A DNA stretch of 64,000 nt from Bizionia sp. (GCA_020631395.1 JAHDHI010000017.1:1-64000), one strand, 5' to 3'. Numbered from the stretch's first letter, positions 49,368-58,820 are shown. Numbers and translations are program-made. Notes: generated by a model not told the origin, from the sequence alone.

Positions 49368-50528
49368 ATGAGTTCCAATACTAATCATAGAGTAAACTGG
49401 ATTGACGGAATGAAGATCAATAAGAATCATTTTATTGAATCTGAAAACGCTCTTCTCTCCACTTTGAACAACGCCATCAAAAAAAACATTACGCCAATTA
49501 ACTTTGGGCTTTTGCCTAGTTTCAACGACTCTGAAAGTTCAATAGACGCATCCATATCCATAGATGGTCAAGACTCCATTGCCGTTGTATTGAATAAATG
49601 CGTCGCCGTAACTTTGGGCGGACACCAAATACACATTACCAAAGAAACCAAAGAGCTACTGGAACAATCCGGATATATTTTAAAGCACAAGTATACCATT
49701 GACAGAGAGGAAACGGAATGGTATGTCATCCTCAAGGTAAACCCATTCAAAAACATTCCCGTTGGCAATGCAGACCCCGAAGAAGAACCACCAAGGCACC
49801 CTTTCACCTTACCGGAATATACTTTGGATGTTTTACCTAAATCTGAAATATCAAAAAAAGAACTGGGTTTGCATCATCTAACCATAGGTAAGATTATCCT
49901 AATAGGTGATGTTCCTACTCTATCTGAAGACTTCATACCTCCATGTTGCTCCATACAGAGCCATATGGATTTGAAATTCACATATACGGAACTCAATGCC
50001 TTTTTAAACCAAATGGAGGCTTATTCCATGCACATCATACAAAAAGTGCATCAAAAAAAGCAAACCAATGAGTTGGCACACATGGTGCTTCACTTGGCAG
50101 AAAGAACATTGCAATATTTAAACAACAACATATCCGAGTTTAGATTAAAAGACAAGTATGAACCGCCAATCGCGATGATTTCCAAACAAGTCAACTTGGC
50201 CAGAACCATAAAAAGCAGCTTGGATGTCTACACAGGCACTGGAAAGGAAGAACTATTGAATTATCTTACGGATTGGTGCGATTTAAATCAAGGTGCCTTC
50301 GAGAATGTACTCATAGACATGATTGACTTAGAATATGTGCATACTGATGTCAATGCCGCATTATACAACATATCGTCCTTTAGCAGACTGATGTTGTCCC
50401 TTTTCAAAAAATTGAACGAGTTGGATTACATTGGTAAGAAGGCAGATTCCAACATCTTTGTAAAGGAAGAAGTCGTAGAGAACAAAAACACAGAAGTAAA
50501 GAGTAGGCGAAGCTTTTTATTAGATTAA
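49368..50528 (+). CDS. tssK: T6SS baseplate protein TssK
   Basis: A 386-residue TssK. The N-terminus (NHRVNWIDGMKINKNHFIES) corresponds to the VxWxEGMxLxPxHF pattern of the family, here diverged. A Pro-rich loop (ADPEEEPPRHPFTLPEYTLD) and a helical C-terminal half follow. TssK trimers connect the baseplate to the membrane complex. It starts 10 bp after the PKD gene, consistent with TssK contacting an envelope subunit encoded next door. Confidence 0.9.
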   Translation: MSSNTNHRVNWIDGMKINKNHFIESENALLSTLNNAIKKNITPINFGLLPSFNDSESSIDASISIDGQDSIAVVLNKCVAVTLGGHQIHITKETKELLEQSGYILKHKYTIDREETEWYVILKVNPFKNIPVGNADPEEEPPRHPFTLPEYTLDVLPKSEISKKELGLHHLTIGKIILIGDVPTLSEDFIPPCCSIQSHMDLKFTYTELNAFLNQMEAYSMHIIQKVHQKKQTNELAHMVLHLAERTLQYLNNNISEFRLKDKYEPPIAMISKQVNLARTIKSSLDVYTGTGKEELLNYLTDWCDLNQGAFENVLIDMIDLEYVHTDVNAALYNISSFSRLMLSLFKKLNELDYIGKKADSNIFVKEEVVENKNTEVKSRRSFLLD

Positions 50529-50545
50529 TCCCCTTTTCCCTTTCT

Positions 50546-51235
50546 ATGAGTTTTCTAGCAAAACTATTCATAAACGACGAAGTCAGGACCGTGCTCAATG
50601 CCAACCAGATATATTCTAGATATGCAGATTACAACGGTAGACCAATAACCAAACCAATAGGTCATCAATTGAACTTTTCCATTGAATCTACAAGCAATGA
50701 CAGTTTTTTCTATGAAAATATGTTTTCCGAAACTGCCAAATGCAATGGTGAGATCGTATTTTACAAAAGAGATGGTCTAAGCACGTTGTTCAAAATAGAA
50801 TTTGCAAATGCACAGATTTTGCGTTTGAGTGAATCCTTTGATGCTTACGACTCCTCTCCCATGCATATCAATATTTCGATAGGTTGGGGAATTTCAAGAA
50901 TTAAAGGTCTTGTTCACGAAGAAATTTGGAATACCAACAATCCATTTGTAAGCATAGAGGAAACGGTTATTGAGGAAGAGGATCCTCCTCAAATTTTAGA
51001 TTTCTACATTACAGATGAAAACGGGAATGTAAAAAATAAATATAAAATTGGAGATACTCTATTTTTAGTTATTGAAAGTGTAAACAAAATAGGCAAAAAC
51101 GTTTCCATAAGTTTAAAAGACAAAACAAAGGACTTTAGATACTTGGGGAGACATCTACCAGATGACATCATTGAAGACTATGAAATAAAAAGTAACAAGG
51201 ACATTATTAAATTAGAAGTAGTCGCACAAGAATAA
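50546..51235 (+). CDS. Extended Hcp with C-terminal Ig-like domain
   Basis: A 229-residue protein. Residues 1-130 are a TssD/Hcp domain (YADYNGRPITKPIGHQLNFS, CNGEIVFYKRDGLSTLFKIE, HINISIGWGISRIKG), about 100 residues shorter than the whole protein. The rest (about 140-229, PPQILDFYITDENGNVKNKY, GDTLFLVIESVNKIGKNVSI) is a predicted beta-sandwich. This is an evolved Hcp in which the extension probably serves as an adaptor rather than a toxin. The next gene, 4 bp away, encodes a candidate effector with its own beta-sandwich region. It lies 17 bp after tssK. Confidence 0.85.
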   Translation: MSFLAKLFINDEVRTVLNANQIYSRYADYNGRPITKPIGHQLNFSIESTSNDSFFYENMFSETAKCNGEIVFYKRDGLSTLFKIEFANAQILRLSESFDAYDSSPMHINISIGWGISRIKGLVHEEIWNTNNPFVSIEETVIEEEDPPQILDFYITDENGNVKNKYKIGDTLFLVIESVNKIGKNVSISLKDKTKDFRYLGRHLPDDIIEDYEIKSNKDIIKLEVVAQE

Positions 51236-51239
51236 CGAT

Positions 51240-52445
51240 ATGGGAAAAAACACTTTTGAATTAATTGAAGACGGAAAAGTCAGCAAAGCTACCTCCATCG
51301 ATATTTTTGATTTTGCACCGATTGTTCATGTAAACAATGGTAAAGATGGTGAGAATATAATTTATGCTCCTAAAGAATGCATTGATGTTAAATACGAAAA
51401 ATTAAGTCTTAGTTCTGCTTTTGACAAAAAGAAAAGAGACTATGTGGTATTTGATGTTACAATTGCAAAAAACTCCTCCTCAAAAGTACCTTTGAAGATA
51501 ATTCAAGGGTATGACCCATTTGGTCCCAATGACAATGATGGAGTCGTAAGTTTCTCCTGCTCAAATTCCAAAGTAAAGATTACACCAGTTTCGAAAAAAG
51601 TAAGCTATGGAGATGAAATCGAAATCGAAATTAAACACACACTCTCTAGAGGACAAAAATTCTCTATTGACATTGAAGGAAAAGACGATCAAGATGACAC
51701 CTTTGGAGTTTCTGATCTAGTCGTCACTTCAGGAAAAATAAATTTCTCAATTGTCGACAAAGATGTTTTTCTAAAAAGTGAATATGAAAAAATGATAGAT
51801 GAAATCAATTTTTTTAAACCATTTGCAGATGCAGGGGCTCCATCTGAGTATTTAGGAAATTATTGTATGTCTGCCGCAGAAAGGGCCTTATCGGTGCTAA
51901 CTAAAAACACCACAGACTTTTATAGTGTAGACAGAGCTCACAAAAGATTAAACAACATTGGATTTAGTGGAAAAGGGGCTAAAGACAGAGGCGCAAAATT
52001 CAAATCGTTGGGATATACAAAAAGCGACTTTATCTTTGATGGCTACAACATCGATCACAATAAAAGAGTGGCAACAAAAAATGATTTGGACTACTCTTCA
52101 AATAAATATGATGTCATCACTATCACAAAAGGCTCTCCTTTGTTTACATATTTTACAAACGGCATTAACAAGAAAGTAGGATATCACGTTTATTATATAT
52201 CCATAACAAACGACTTCCACACGCTTATACTCGTCATAAACAATACAGATCCTTGTAATCAAACATATTCCATATACGATCAACACGGGAAAACATCATC
52301 ATCTGGAAAATTCCTTGATATTGAAGAAGGGATAGCAAAACAGACAAGCTGGACTTTTTTAAATGATTATATGAATAGAGGATTTGTTCCTTCAAAATAT
52401 GGAAAAGCAACAACTAGATTATGGAAAATACAAAGAAAATCATAG
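51240..52445 (+). CDS. Candidate Hcp-linked effector, papain-like fold possible
   Basis: A 401-residue protein without signal peptide. The N-terminal ~180 residues are beta-rich (VSFSCSNSKVKITPVSKKVS, YGDEIEIEIKHTLSRGQKFS). The C-terminal part (about 190-401) has Cys209 at the start of a helix (GNYCMSAAERAL), His327 on a strand (DFHTLILVIN), and Asp347 and His349 in YSIYDQHG. This Cys-helix then His-strand order is the layout of NlpC/P60, CHAP and other papain-like enzymes, so a cell-wall amidase or peptidase is a reasonable guess, not proof. It follows the extended Hcp by 4 bp and overlaps the downstream lipoprotein gene, a typical effector-immunity arrangement. Confidence 0.65.
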   Translation: MGKNTFELIEDGKVSKATSIDIFDFAPIVHVNNGKDGENIIYAPKECIDVKYEKLSLSSAFDKKKRDYVVFDVTIAKNSSSKVPLKIIQGYDPFGPNDNDGVVSFSCSNSKVKITPVSKKVSYGDEIEIEIKHTLSRGQKFSIDIEGKDDQDDTFGVSDLVVTSGKINFSIVDKDVFLKSEYEKMIDEINFFKPFADAGAPSEYLGNYCMSAAERALSVLTKNTTDFYSVDRAHKRLNNIGFSGKGAKDRGAKFKSLGYTKSDFIFDGYNIDHNKRVATKNDLDYSSNKYDVITITKGSPLFTYFTNGINKKVGYHVYYISITNDFHTLILVINNTDPCNQTYSIYDQHGKTSSSGKFLDIEEGIAKQTSWTFLNDYMNRGFVPSKYGKATTRLWKIQRKS

Positions 52446-53062
52446 TATCAATTTTATTGGTATGCTTTATTAATTCATGTGCACAAGAAGAGTATCTCAA
52501 AGTAGCAGATCAAATCTATGAAGATGCTTCAGGAAATCTATATTTGAAAGTTAAAAACAAACCTCTTTTACATCCCTCTAAAGATGTGTCCGTGTCCAAG
52601 ATTGCAGATTCTATTTACCTAATGAAAGTCTATAATGAATCTTTGAAAAAAAGTACTGCTTTAAAAGACATAATCGATGTGAACTCTTTTCAAAAAATAA
52701 ATAATGGTGGCAATTATTTTAAAGACGACAAATATGCATATGTTTATATAAACGCTCCCAAACCAATTCAGTTCTATTGCATTAGCAGTGAAAAAGCCAC
52801 CTTTTTAGGCAATGAAAAAGATTATATGAAAAAGAATGACAGCCTTTATCACAAAGGCATACTAATCAATAATTTAGACACTTCCAAACTTACTTTTTTA
52901 TATTTAAAATCTACAAAACCACAACACAGCATAGAGATGCTTGCAGATAGTACCAATCTATTTTATGATGGTTCTCTTTTGGATTTGGAGCGTTTAAATT
53001 ACTTAGATCTAAATAAGAAAACCAAAGATTCTTTGATTCGTTCTTTTTTTAACAAAAACTAA
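52421..53062 (+). CDS. Lipoprotein, candidate immunity to 401-aa effector
   Basis: A 213-residue protein that starts inside the effector gene (25-bp overlap). The N-terminus MENTKKIIVSILLVCFINSC ends in a lipobox-like Cys, so it should be anchored in the periplasm. The body is rich in Lys, Asp and Tyr, with short repeats such as KVADQIYEDASGNLYLKV and KINNGGNYFKDDKYAYVY. These resemble the DKNYY/DKNW-type repeat proteins often found beside toxins. Coupled translation and periplasmic location fit protection against a cell-wall-acting effector. Confidence 0.7.
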   Translation: MENTKKIIVSILLVCFINSCAQEEYLKVADQIYEDASGNLYLKVKNKPLLHPSKDVSVSKIADSIYLMKVYNESLKKSTALKDIIDVNSFQKINNGGNYFKDDKYAYVYINAPKPIQFYCISSEKATFLGNEKDYMKKNDSLYHKGILINNLDTSKLTFLYLKSTKPQHSIEMLADSTNLFYDGSLLDLERLNYLDLNKKTKDSLIRSFFNKN

Positions 53063-53133
53063 GTGTTGCTCAAAAATCATCAAACGCTACCAATCAAATA
53101 AAAACCTACAAAGAACCAGCAAATCACATAAAC

Positions 53134-54009
53134 CTAGGACATCCAATCACTCAAGAAAGACTCCGTAGTGGATTTTCCAGAATTGTATAGCTTGGTCTTT
53201 TGGTCTTTCGTCAAGTTGAACTCTGTGGCAGAGATTCCAAAATCGTCAATGTTCACCGTTCTTTTTTTCTCTGTGGGATCTTTTTCAAAATCAATCTTTT
53301 GCGAATCCAACAGCATTTCAAAAGCAGCTTTTATGTATTTGGCCAAGTGATCATATTTCAACGCATTGTTAGTAGCTGGGTGCCCCAAGTCACCAAAATG
53401 GAATCCTATGGTTTTATCATTCATTCCATCTGTATCGAAAGCCGTGATGGGGTAATTGTAGGTTAATCCTCCATCTACGTATATATGGTCATCTGGTATC
53501 TTGTTTGTAAATGACCATGCCTGGAAAAACAACGGAATGGACATTGATGCTCGAATGGCTTCAGCCACAATTGCATTAGGTGTCTTCTCAAATGAAAATT
53601 CGCGTGCTTGTTGCATGTTCAAATCCGACGAAAAAACCCTCAGGTCTTTACACCCCATATTTTTAAAGTCTTCAAAAGTGGCTTCTTTGTCACCAGTCTT
53701 CTTTTCTATGAAGGATTGAATGAATCCCAATAGAAATTCACCTTTGTACAATCCATAGTGGGTAGGAATGCGCAAAGGGTTCCAATGGTCTTCAAAATTG
53801 TTGAAATCGGTAGCATTCACTACCTTGGTAATTTCTGCTGCATCATAATTGAGACTTACCAAAGCTGCTGTTATTGCCCCGGCAGATGTCCCTGCGACGC
53901 GTTTAACATTCTTGAGCACGTTCTTTTCCTCCAATGCCTCAATGGCTCCTGCATAGGCGATTCCTCTTACTCCTCCTCCTTCAAAAACAAGGTTTTCTAT
54001 AGTGTTCAT
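53134..54009 (-). CDS. Patatin-like phospholipase
   Basis: A 291-residue patatin. It has the oxyanion motif GGGVRG (residues 11-16), the nucleophile motif GTSAG with Ser42, and the catalytic Asp in VDGGLTYNYP near residue 180, so the Ser-Asp dyad is complete. Patatins release fatty acids from phospholipids. It is the last gene of the five-gene oxidative operon, 5 bp after the DyP gene, and could supply or process lipid for the P450 and peroxidase. It could instead be a secretion effector, since the T6SS locus ends just upstream. The opposite strand orientation and the tight operon argue against this. Confidence 0.9.
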   Translation of the reverse strand: MNTIENLVFEGGGVRGIAYAGAIEALEEKNVLKNVKRVAGTSAGAITAALVSLNYDAAEITKVVNATDFNNFEDHWNPLRIPTHYGLYKGEFLLGFIQSFIEKKTGDKEATFEDFKNMGCKDLRVFSSDLNMQQAREFSFEKTPNAIVAEAIRASMSIPLFFQAWSFTNKIPDDHIYVDGGLTYNYPITAFDTDGMNDKTIGFHFGDLGHPATNNALKYDHLAKYIKAAFEMLLDSQKIDFEKDPTEKKRTVNIDDFGISATEFNLTKDQKTKLYNSGKSTTESFLSDWMS

Positions 54010-54014
54010 AATAA

Positions 54015-55433
54015 TTATATTGTTGTCAAATAGTTAATAACTGAAATAGAGGGGAAAAAAAAATAATCACCTCCTCTAATCGTAACGAAGCGTTTCCAAC
54101 TATCCACATATTGGTTTACAGGCTCTGCTTGTATGGTAAATTGTCCTTTTTCATTGTTTGGATTTCCTTCAGGTGGAACTCCAATGATGATATCTATGTC
54201 ATTGCTTAAATGGCGAAGTTGATTGTTGTTTGCCCAAGCATGTTGTATGAATTCGAATTGAAGTTCCAAGTTTGCATTGAAACAAATGAAATGCAACCCT
54301 ATTTCATCTTTGTCCCTTCCACTTACTTTCTCTTCATAAGTTCTTCCTCTTCTAATGATACGGTGACGCTTCGTCACCTTGAGCGATTGCTTTTTATCGT
54401 ACCATCTAAAGGCATCTCTTGGGTTGTTTCTTCGCAAGTGAGAACCATAGGGACAACGTAAGCCATCAGGATCTTTATCTGCATATCCAAAGTCATCGTT
54501 ATCCAAATCTCCTCCAGGGTCTTTATCTGGAAAATTGACCAAAGAGGCTCCACTTGGCCAGCGACCAATGCATTTTGCTGCCAATTTTATTTTTGCATCT
54601 TCGTTTGAAGAACCGTCTTCATTTTTGGTTTTATCATTCATATATTCCCAAAAGTCGTCAACATGTTGCTCCATTTGCCTGAATACCATAAAAGTACCAT
54701 TGTGCCCCAAATCCTTTTTTCCTGAACCAGCTGCATCGTCTTTAAGCAATGCACTATTCCCTTGATCTGTTTCCAACAAGGGTGAATAGGGATATTGGTC
54801 ATGTTCATTTTTATGTCCCATTAAAAATTCACCGGTAGCTATTAGATCATTTTCTGGGCCAGGTCTTCCACTGCCTTTAATCATAGGTTGAGAAATGCCA
54901 TCATGAAACCCGAAAGGTTCTTTGTTGTCTGGTCGCAAATAGCCTTTCATCTCCTTTATGATGCTTATGCCTCCAGCTTTGGCCAACCTGTTTCTCTCTT
55001 CATCCAAAAAGGTAGACATGGCAGCTTTGTCTTTCGCATGAAAGATCAATACCATATGAAGCTTGCCGTCATTGGCTCCCCAGCGCCACTTATTCGGGGC
55101 ATTTTCACCATAATCTCCTAAAATCCTACTTCTGTCTTCCGTTGCAACTCCTTCTCTAAAAGGCACTGGAAAACTGGCTTGGTTCTTTTCATCCATCCCC
55201 AGAGCGTTCAAACCCTTGGGAGTGAAAGCCAAATGCAATGTTTTCTCAGAATGATTGGATACATCTGCAGAATCGATTAATGGAAGGATGTCATGCATCC
55301 ATGCCTTGGCACTTTTTGCATCGTTTACCTCAAGTAGAAAATAAGCAGTTTCCAATAGTTTTCCATAACCTCGAACCACCATTCCTTGAATGTCGTTTAA
55401 ATCTAATGTTTTCGGATTGCTAATTATTGCCAT
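54015..55433 (-). CDS. DyP-type heme peroxidase
   Basis: A 472-residue DyP-type peroxidase. The catalytic motif GFHDGISQP is present (Asp178, the GxxDG motif). The proximal heme ligand is probably His332 in PYGSHLRRNNPRD, with the Arg-rich loop normal for the family. The two ferredoxin-like halves are of ordinary size for the larger DyP classes. No Tat or Sec signal is seen, so it should be cytoplasmic. DyP enzymes use H2O2 to oxidise varied substrates. The operon context with P450 and patatin suggests a lipid or related hydrophobic substrate, which is inference. Confidence 0.92.
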   Translation of the reverse strand: MAIISNPKTLDLNDIQGMVVRGYGKLLETAYFLLEVNDAKSAKAWMHDILPLIDSADVSNHSEKTLHLAFTPKGLNALGMDEKNQASFPVPFREGVATEDRSRILGDYGENAPNKWRWGANDGKLHMVLIFHAKDKAAMSTFLDEERNRLAKAGGISIIKEMKGYLRPDNKEPFGFHDGISQPMIKGSGRPGPENDLIATGEFLMGHKNEHDQYPYSPLLETDQGNSALLKDDAAGSGKKDLGHNGTFMVFRQMEQHVDDFWEYMNDKTKNEDGSSNEDAKIKLAAKCIGRWPSGASLVNFPDKDPGGDLDNDDFGYADKDPDGLRCPYGSHLRRNNPRDAFRWYDKKQSLKVTKRHRIIRRGRTYEEKVSGRDKDEIGLHFICFNANLELQFEFIQHAWANNNQLRHLSNDIDIIIGVPPEGNPNNEKGQFTIQAEPVNQYVDSWKRFVTIRGGDYFFFPSISVINYLTTI

Positions 55434-55458
55434 TTGTAATGTCTCTTTTTAGTTATGA

Positions 55459-56703
55459 TTATATTCTACTCAACATTGTCTTTATTTCTGCATCATTTAA
55501 TTCTCCTGAATTGAATAACTCCGCCCTCAACTTTGACTTATCCACTATTTGCTGAAGACCATACCAAGGGTAAGCGGAATACCATATTGGGGAAGGTACT
55601 TGAGTCAAGCGCCCCCATCCCATGAACTCCAAGACTTTGTATGATCCGCCTCCAAACATGAAAAACGTTCTTGGATACCCTTTTGCAGCTCCATATATGG
55701 CATTTAATCCCCATCCATTGTTATCCACGAAATCCCCAAGATATTCATCGAAACTTCCATCGAAGTTACTAAAGAACACAAAGCGTTTCCCCTCATCTAT
55801 CAATACCCAACGTGCAAAATGGATGGTTGGCGTTCCCATTAATTGTCCTTCTACAAACCATGTTCTAGCAGCATAGCTAGTCGCCCATAAAAAGAATTTC
55901 AATCCCAGTTTTCGCAAACCTCCCTTTGTTTCAAAAACTTGGGACAATTGATTTTGATAGACGATGTCTTCTTGCGATTTCAATTTTGCCAAATGTTCCA
56001 GAGGAATTTGGTTTTGAGTTTTACCAAAGGGTTTGGATCTCAATTCATAGAAAAAGTGAATCAACACTATGAACACCAATAGCAACGGAAGAATGATGAG
56101 AAATATCAAAACCAATAGAATCGTTTTTAAATATTGTTTTTTTGGCAGGTGATATTTTTCTCGTGCCCAATCCCATTGCGAATCATTGGCCAGAAATTTT
56201 TTAATGGACGCATAGGCTTCTTTTCCAGTAGACCAGTTTTTCCCATTGTCTCTAGTAAAATTTCTTACTGCATCGTGCAATTTTGCCTCTTGATGTATTT
56301 GTTGCACCGTTCTATTGGGAGCTCCTACATAAAAGCCAGGTGTCTTTATGACATGGCTTTTCAAGTAAGACAATCTAGTGGCATCATTTCTCCCTCCTTC
56401 ACCTGGATAACCTACACAATGAGTGAAAATTTGATCCAATCCATATGAAAGCGTTTCTATCAGATCCTTGAGGTGTTGTTGTTCGTCTCCATCAATATTG
56501 GCAGCATATATCAAACTGGCATCATACTCATCTGTCTTGGGAGCAATTATCCATCTGGCAAAGTGTACCGTAGGTATTTTTTCAAAAGAAAAAAAACTTC
56601 CTTCTTTAGAAGGATTCCCTCCTGTATTCAACAACTTTGCAACGACTTCTACCTGACTGGAAATGATAGGAATTTGTAATGAAACTGCGTTTTGCCTTGT
56701 CAT
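55459..56703 (-). CDS. Duplicated HFARW-motif membrane protein, function unknown
   Basis: A 414-residue protein of unknown function. It contains two related domains: residues about 42-80 (IPTVHFARWIIAP, AANIDGDEQQHLKDLIE) and about 285-330 (TPTIHFARWVLIDEGK, SNFDGSFDEYLGDFVD). A strong transmembrane segment lies between them at about 197-222 (TILLVLIFLIILPLLLVFIV). The shared HFARW-x(n)-DG-x(n)-YL pattern could be a ferredoxin-like or dimeric alpha-beta barrel half, as in DyP or chlorite-dismutase-like folds. I base this on predicted strand order only. It sits between the P450 and DyP genes (26 and 25 bp gaps) and may anchor the enzymes at the membrane. Confidence 0.75.
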   Translation of the reverse strand: MTRQNAVSLQIPIISSQVEVVAKLLNTGGNPSKEGSFFSFEKIPTVHFARWIIAPKTDEYDASLIYAANIDGDEQQHLKDLIETLSYGLDQIFTHCVGYPGEGGRNDATRLSYLKSHVIKTPGFYVGAPNRTVQQIHQEAKLHDAVRNFTRDNGKNWSTGKEAYASIKKFLANDSQWDWAREKYHLPKKQYLKTILLVLIFLIILPLLLVFIVLIHFFYELRSKPFGKTQNQIPLEHLAKLKSQEDIVYQNQLSQVFETKGGLRKLGLKFFLWATSYAARTWFVEGQLMGTPTIHFARWVLIDEGKRFVFFSNFDGSFDEYLGDFVDNNGWGLNAIYGAAKGYPRTFFMFGGGSYKVLEFMGWGRLTQVPSPIWYSAYPWYGLQQIVDKSKLRAELFNSGELNDAEIKTMLSRI

Positions 56704-56729
56704 ATTGTTGTTTTTAAATGATTAATCTG

Positions 56730-58820
56730 TTAATTGAAAGTAACGACGTAATTGTTTGGGAATGGGCCCATGTTCAACCCAGAACCTCTTCCTACGCTAC
56801 CTTTGGCATTGGACACTCCGTCCAAACGCAACACGGCTGCTACCAATTCAGGAATGGTTACAGAATTAATGTATTTGCCATAACATTCGTGTAATGCAAA
56901 TCCCCAATTCATATATCGAGAATCTCTATTTGGATTGAATTTCTTTGGTTCAGGAAATGTCACGGGATCAAACATGGCTCCCGAGGTCAAAGGCATTACC
57001 TTTCTGTTTCCCTTTATGGTATATGTTTTCTTCCCGTTTCCCCTTATAATTTGTTTCGTCTCACAAAAGCGCAAAACTCCAGGCTGTACTGGGTTAAAGC
57101 GCAAAGCTTCGTAAACATACCCTTTCACTACATCCATGTCATATGATTTAGCCGCAGCTATTGCCCCTTTCAACTCCTTTGGTCTCTTAAACAACTCTTG
57201 CAAGGAAAAGATGACGGCCTTGCTTGTCGTTTCTTGCAAACCTGTTAAAAGCCCTCCAATGTTTCTTCTAATGACGTCATCGTCAACCCAACCATATTCA
57301 GGCTCCGCTTGCATCAAGATCAATCTGTTCAACAAGTTGTCGTCCAATGTCTTTCCTTCGGACAACTTCCTCTTGCTTTCATCTATGAGTCCACGTACCC
57401 AAGCCGTTCTTTCCTTTCCAGAATTCACAGCTGCCTCGTGTTTCTCCTTGTTTCCGGTAAAGTTTAAAAATAGATCGTAAAACATAGTACGTTGCCACTT
57501 TTTCATTTGAGATTTTACTGGAGCTGGAACTCCAAAGTAATCGTCCAGAACTCCAAGCAACACATTGTAATTCAATGTTTGTACGACATCCAACTTTCCA
57601 TATGGCCTTGCATTTTCGCAAACGGCATCTGCATGATTTCGTACATAGGTCCTTATGCGATCCAAATCGTCTTTATGAGTGGCCTTGCGCACAAAATTAC
57701 GTTCTCTGTCAAACTGAGGATTGTCTCTATCCATTCCCAAGAAGAACGTCCCCTTTTGATCTGCCATTTTTTTTGCATTGATTTCCTTGATCGTAAAATC
57801 CTCATCCCTATCAAGTACATCCACGACCAAATCATGACGTGTAACCACTGCTATCTTTGCCACTCCAATCTTGATGACTGGAAATCGCTTTTGTAGCATA
57901 TGGAACAAGTTTCCTTGATTGCTCGTCAATTTTATGAGCAACCTGTTCAAAGCACGCTTTATAACATTTGGTTTTTTGGGTATTGCTCCCAAATCAAGGT
58001 TGATTGGACGTTCCTCTTGATACATCCTCAACACGTATTGTCCAGCTGGTGTAGCTCTAAGCTCAAGGATTTCTTGTCGAAGTTCTTCTGAGATTTCATT
58101 GAATTTCGTTTGAGCTCCTCCATATTCCACAGGAAGGATTACTGGTGAGGACATGGCAGCGAATGCTAAATCTGCAGCTGAGAATCGATCGCCAACCAAG
58201 TATTTTCTTCCATCGCTCAAGATCTCATTGACTTGATCGAATACCTTTTTGACTTCTACCAAAAAAATGACGGAATCCTGTTTGTCCAATCCCAGTTCCT
58301 TTGAAATTTTGTTCTTGTATCCACCATAGCCCAAACCATATTTAAGGCGATCTAAAAAAGGAACGTTCTTTTTGAACAATGTCAATGCATTCTTTTTTGA
58401 GCTGAACAATTCGGAGTATCTGTATCGTTGAACCGACACGTTGAGAGTTGTCGTGAACAGTTCATATAAATCATATACTTTGCCTTGCTGATCCAAATCG
58501 TCAGGAAATAATCTTTTTGCATCTGGCAATGTTACATCGAAATCCCGAATAATGCTTTCTGCCGTATATATCAATCTATCCGTTTGTATGAAAACGGGGG
58601 TGTCTTCACCATTGCTTGTTCCAATAATGGCCTTTATTTTTTGCTCGCTTATTATTGGAGGATGCACTTTTTCCATATGCAAGATTTGATTGAGGTCCAA
58701 AACCCATCTTGCCATCTCGCTAAAGCCCGACACATTGTTACAAACCAGAATAGGTACTCGCCTTGAATATGTGAATGGCTTATGAAATTTAATAGGACTT
58801 AATAAACTCTTCTTACTCAT
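56730..58820 (-). CDS. GST-like/cytochrome P450 fusion protein
   Basis: A 696-residue two-domain protein. Residues about 20-270 look like a glutathione-S-transferase fold: a thioredoxin-like N-part (DTPVFIQTDRLIYTAESIIR) and a helical part with the GST signature RKYLVGDRFSAADLAFAA. Residues about 290-696 are a P450 with the I-helix motif GLQETTSKA, the ExxR motif in YVYEALRF and the heme loop WGFALHECYGKYI. Cys646 is the thiolate ligand, and the usual Phe and second Gly of the loop are replaced by Trp and Ala. The end (ELVAAVLRLDGV, GPFPNNYVVTFN) resembles P450s encoded beside fatty-acid heme peroxidases. No reductase domain is attached, so it may use a peroxide or isomerise hydroperoxides. 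Confidence 0.88.
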   Translation of the reverse strand: MSKKSLLSPIKFHKPFTYSRRVPILVCNNVSGFSEMARWVLDLNQILHMEKVHPPIISEQKIKAIIGTSNGEDTPVFIQTDRLIYTAESIIRDFDVTLPDAKRLFPDDLDQQGKVYDLYELFTTTLNVSVQRYRYSELFSSKKNALTLFKKNVPFLDRLKYGLGYGGYKNKISKELGLDKQDSVIFLVEVKKVFDQVNEILSDGRKYLVGDRFSAADLAFAAMSSPVILPVEYGGAQTKFNEISEELRQEILELRATPAGQYVLRMYQEERPINLDLGAIPKKPNVIKRALNRLLIKLTSNQGNLFHMLQKRFPVIKIGVAKIAVVTRHDLVVDVLDRDEDFTIKEINAKKMADQKGTFFLGMDRDNPQFDRERNFVRKATHKDDLDRIRTYVRNHADAVCENARPYGKLDVVQTLNYNVLLGVLDDYFGVPAPVKSQMKKWQRTMFYDLFLNFTGNKEKHEAAVNSGKERTAWVRGLIDESKRKLSEGKTLDDNLLNRLILMQAEPEYGWVDDDVIRRNIGGLLTGLQETTSKAVIFSLQELFKRPKELKGAIAAAKSYDMDVVKGYVYEALRFNPVQPGVLRFCETKQIIRGNGKKTYTIKGNRKVMPLTSGAMFDPVTFPEPKKFNPNRDSRYMNWGFALHECYGKYINSVTIPELVAAVLRLDGVSNAKGSVGRGSGLNMGPFPNNYVVTFN

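Noticed and set aside
53134..54009. Patatin as a T6SS effector
   Set aside because: It lies on the opposite strand to the adjacent effector module, is part of a tight operon with DyP and P450, and has no immunity gene next to it.
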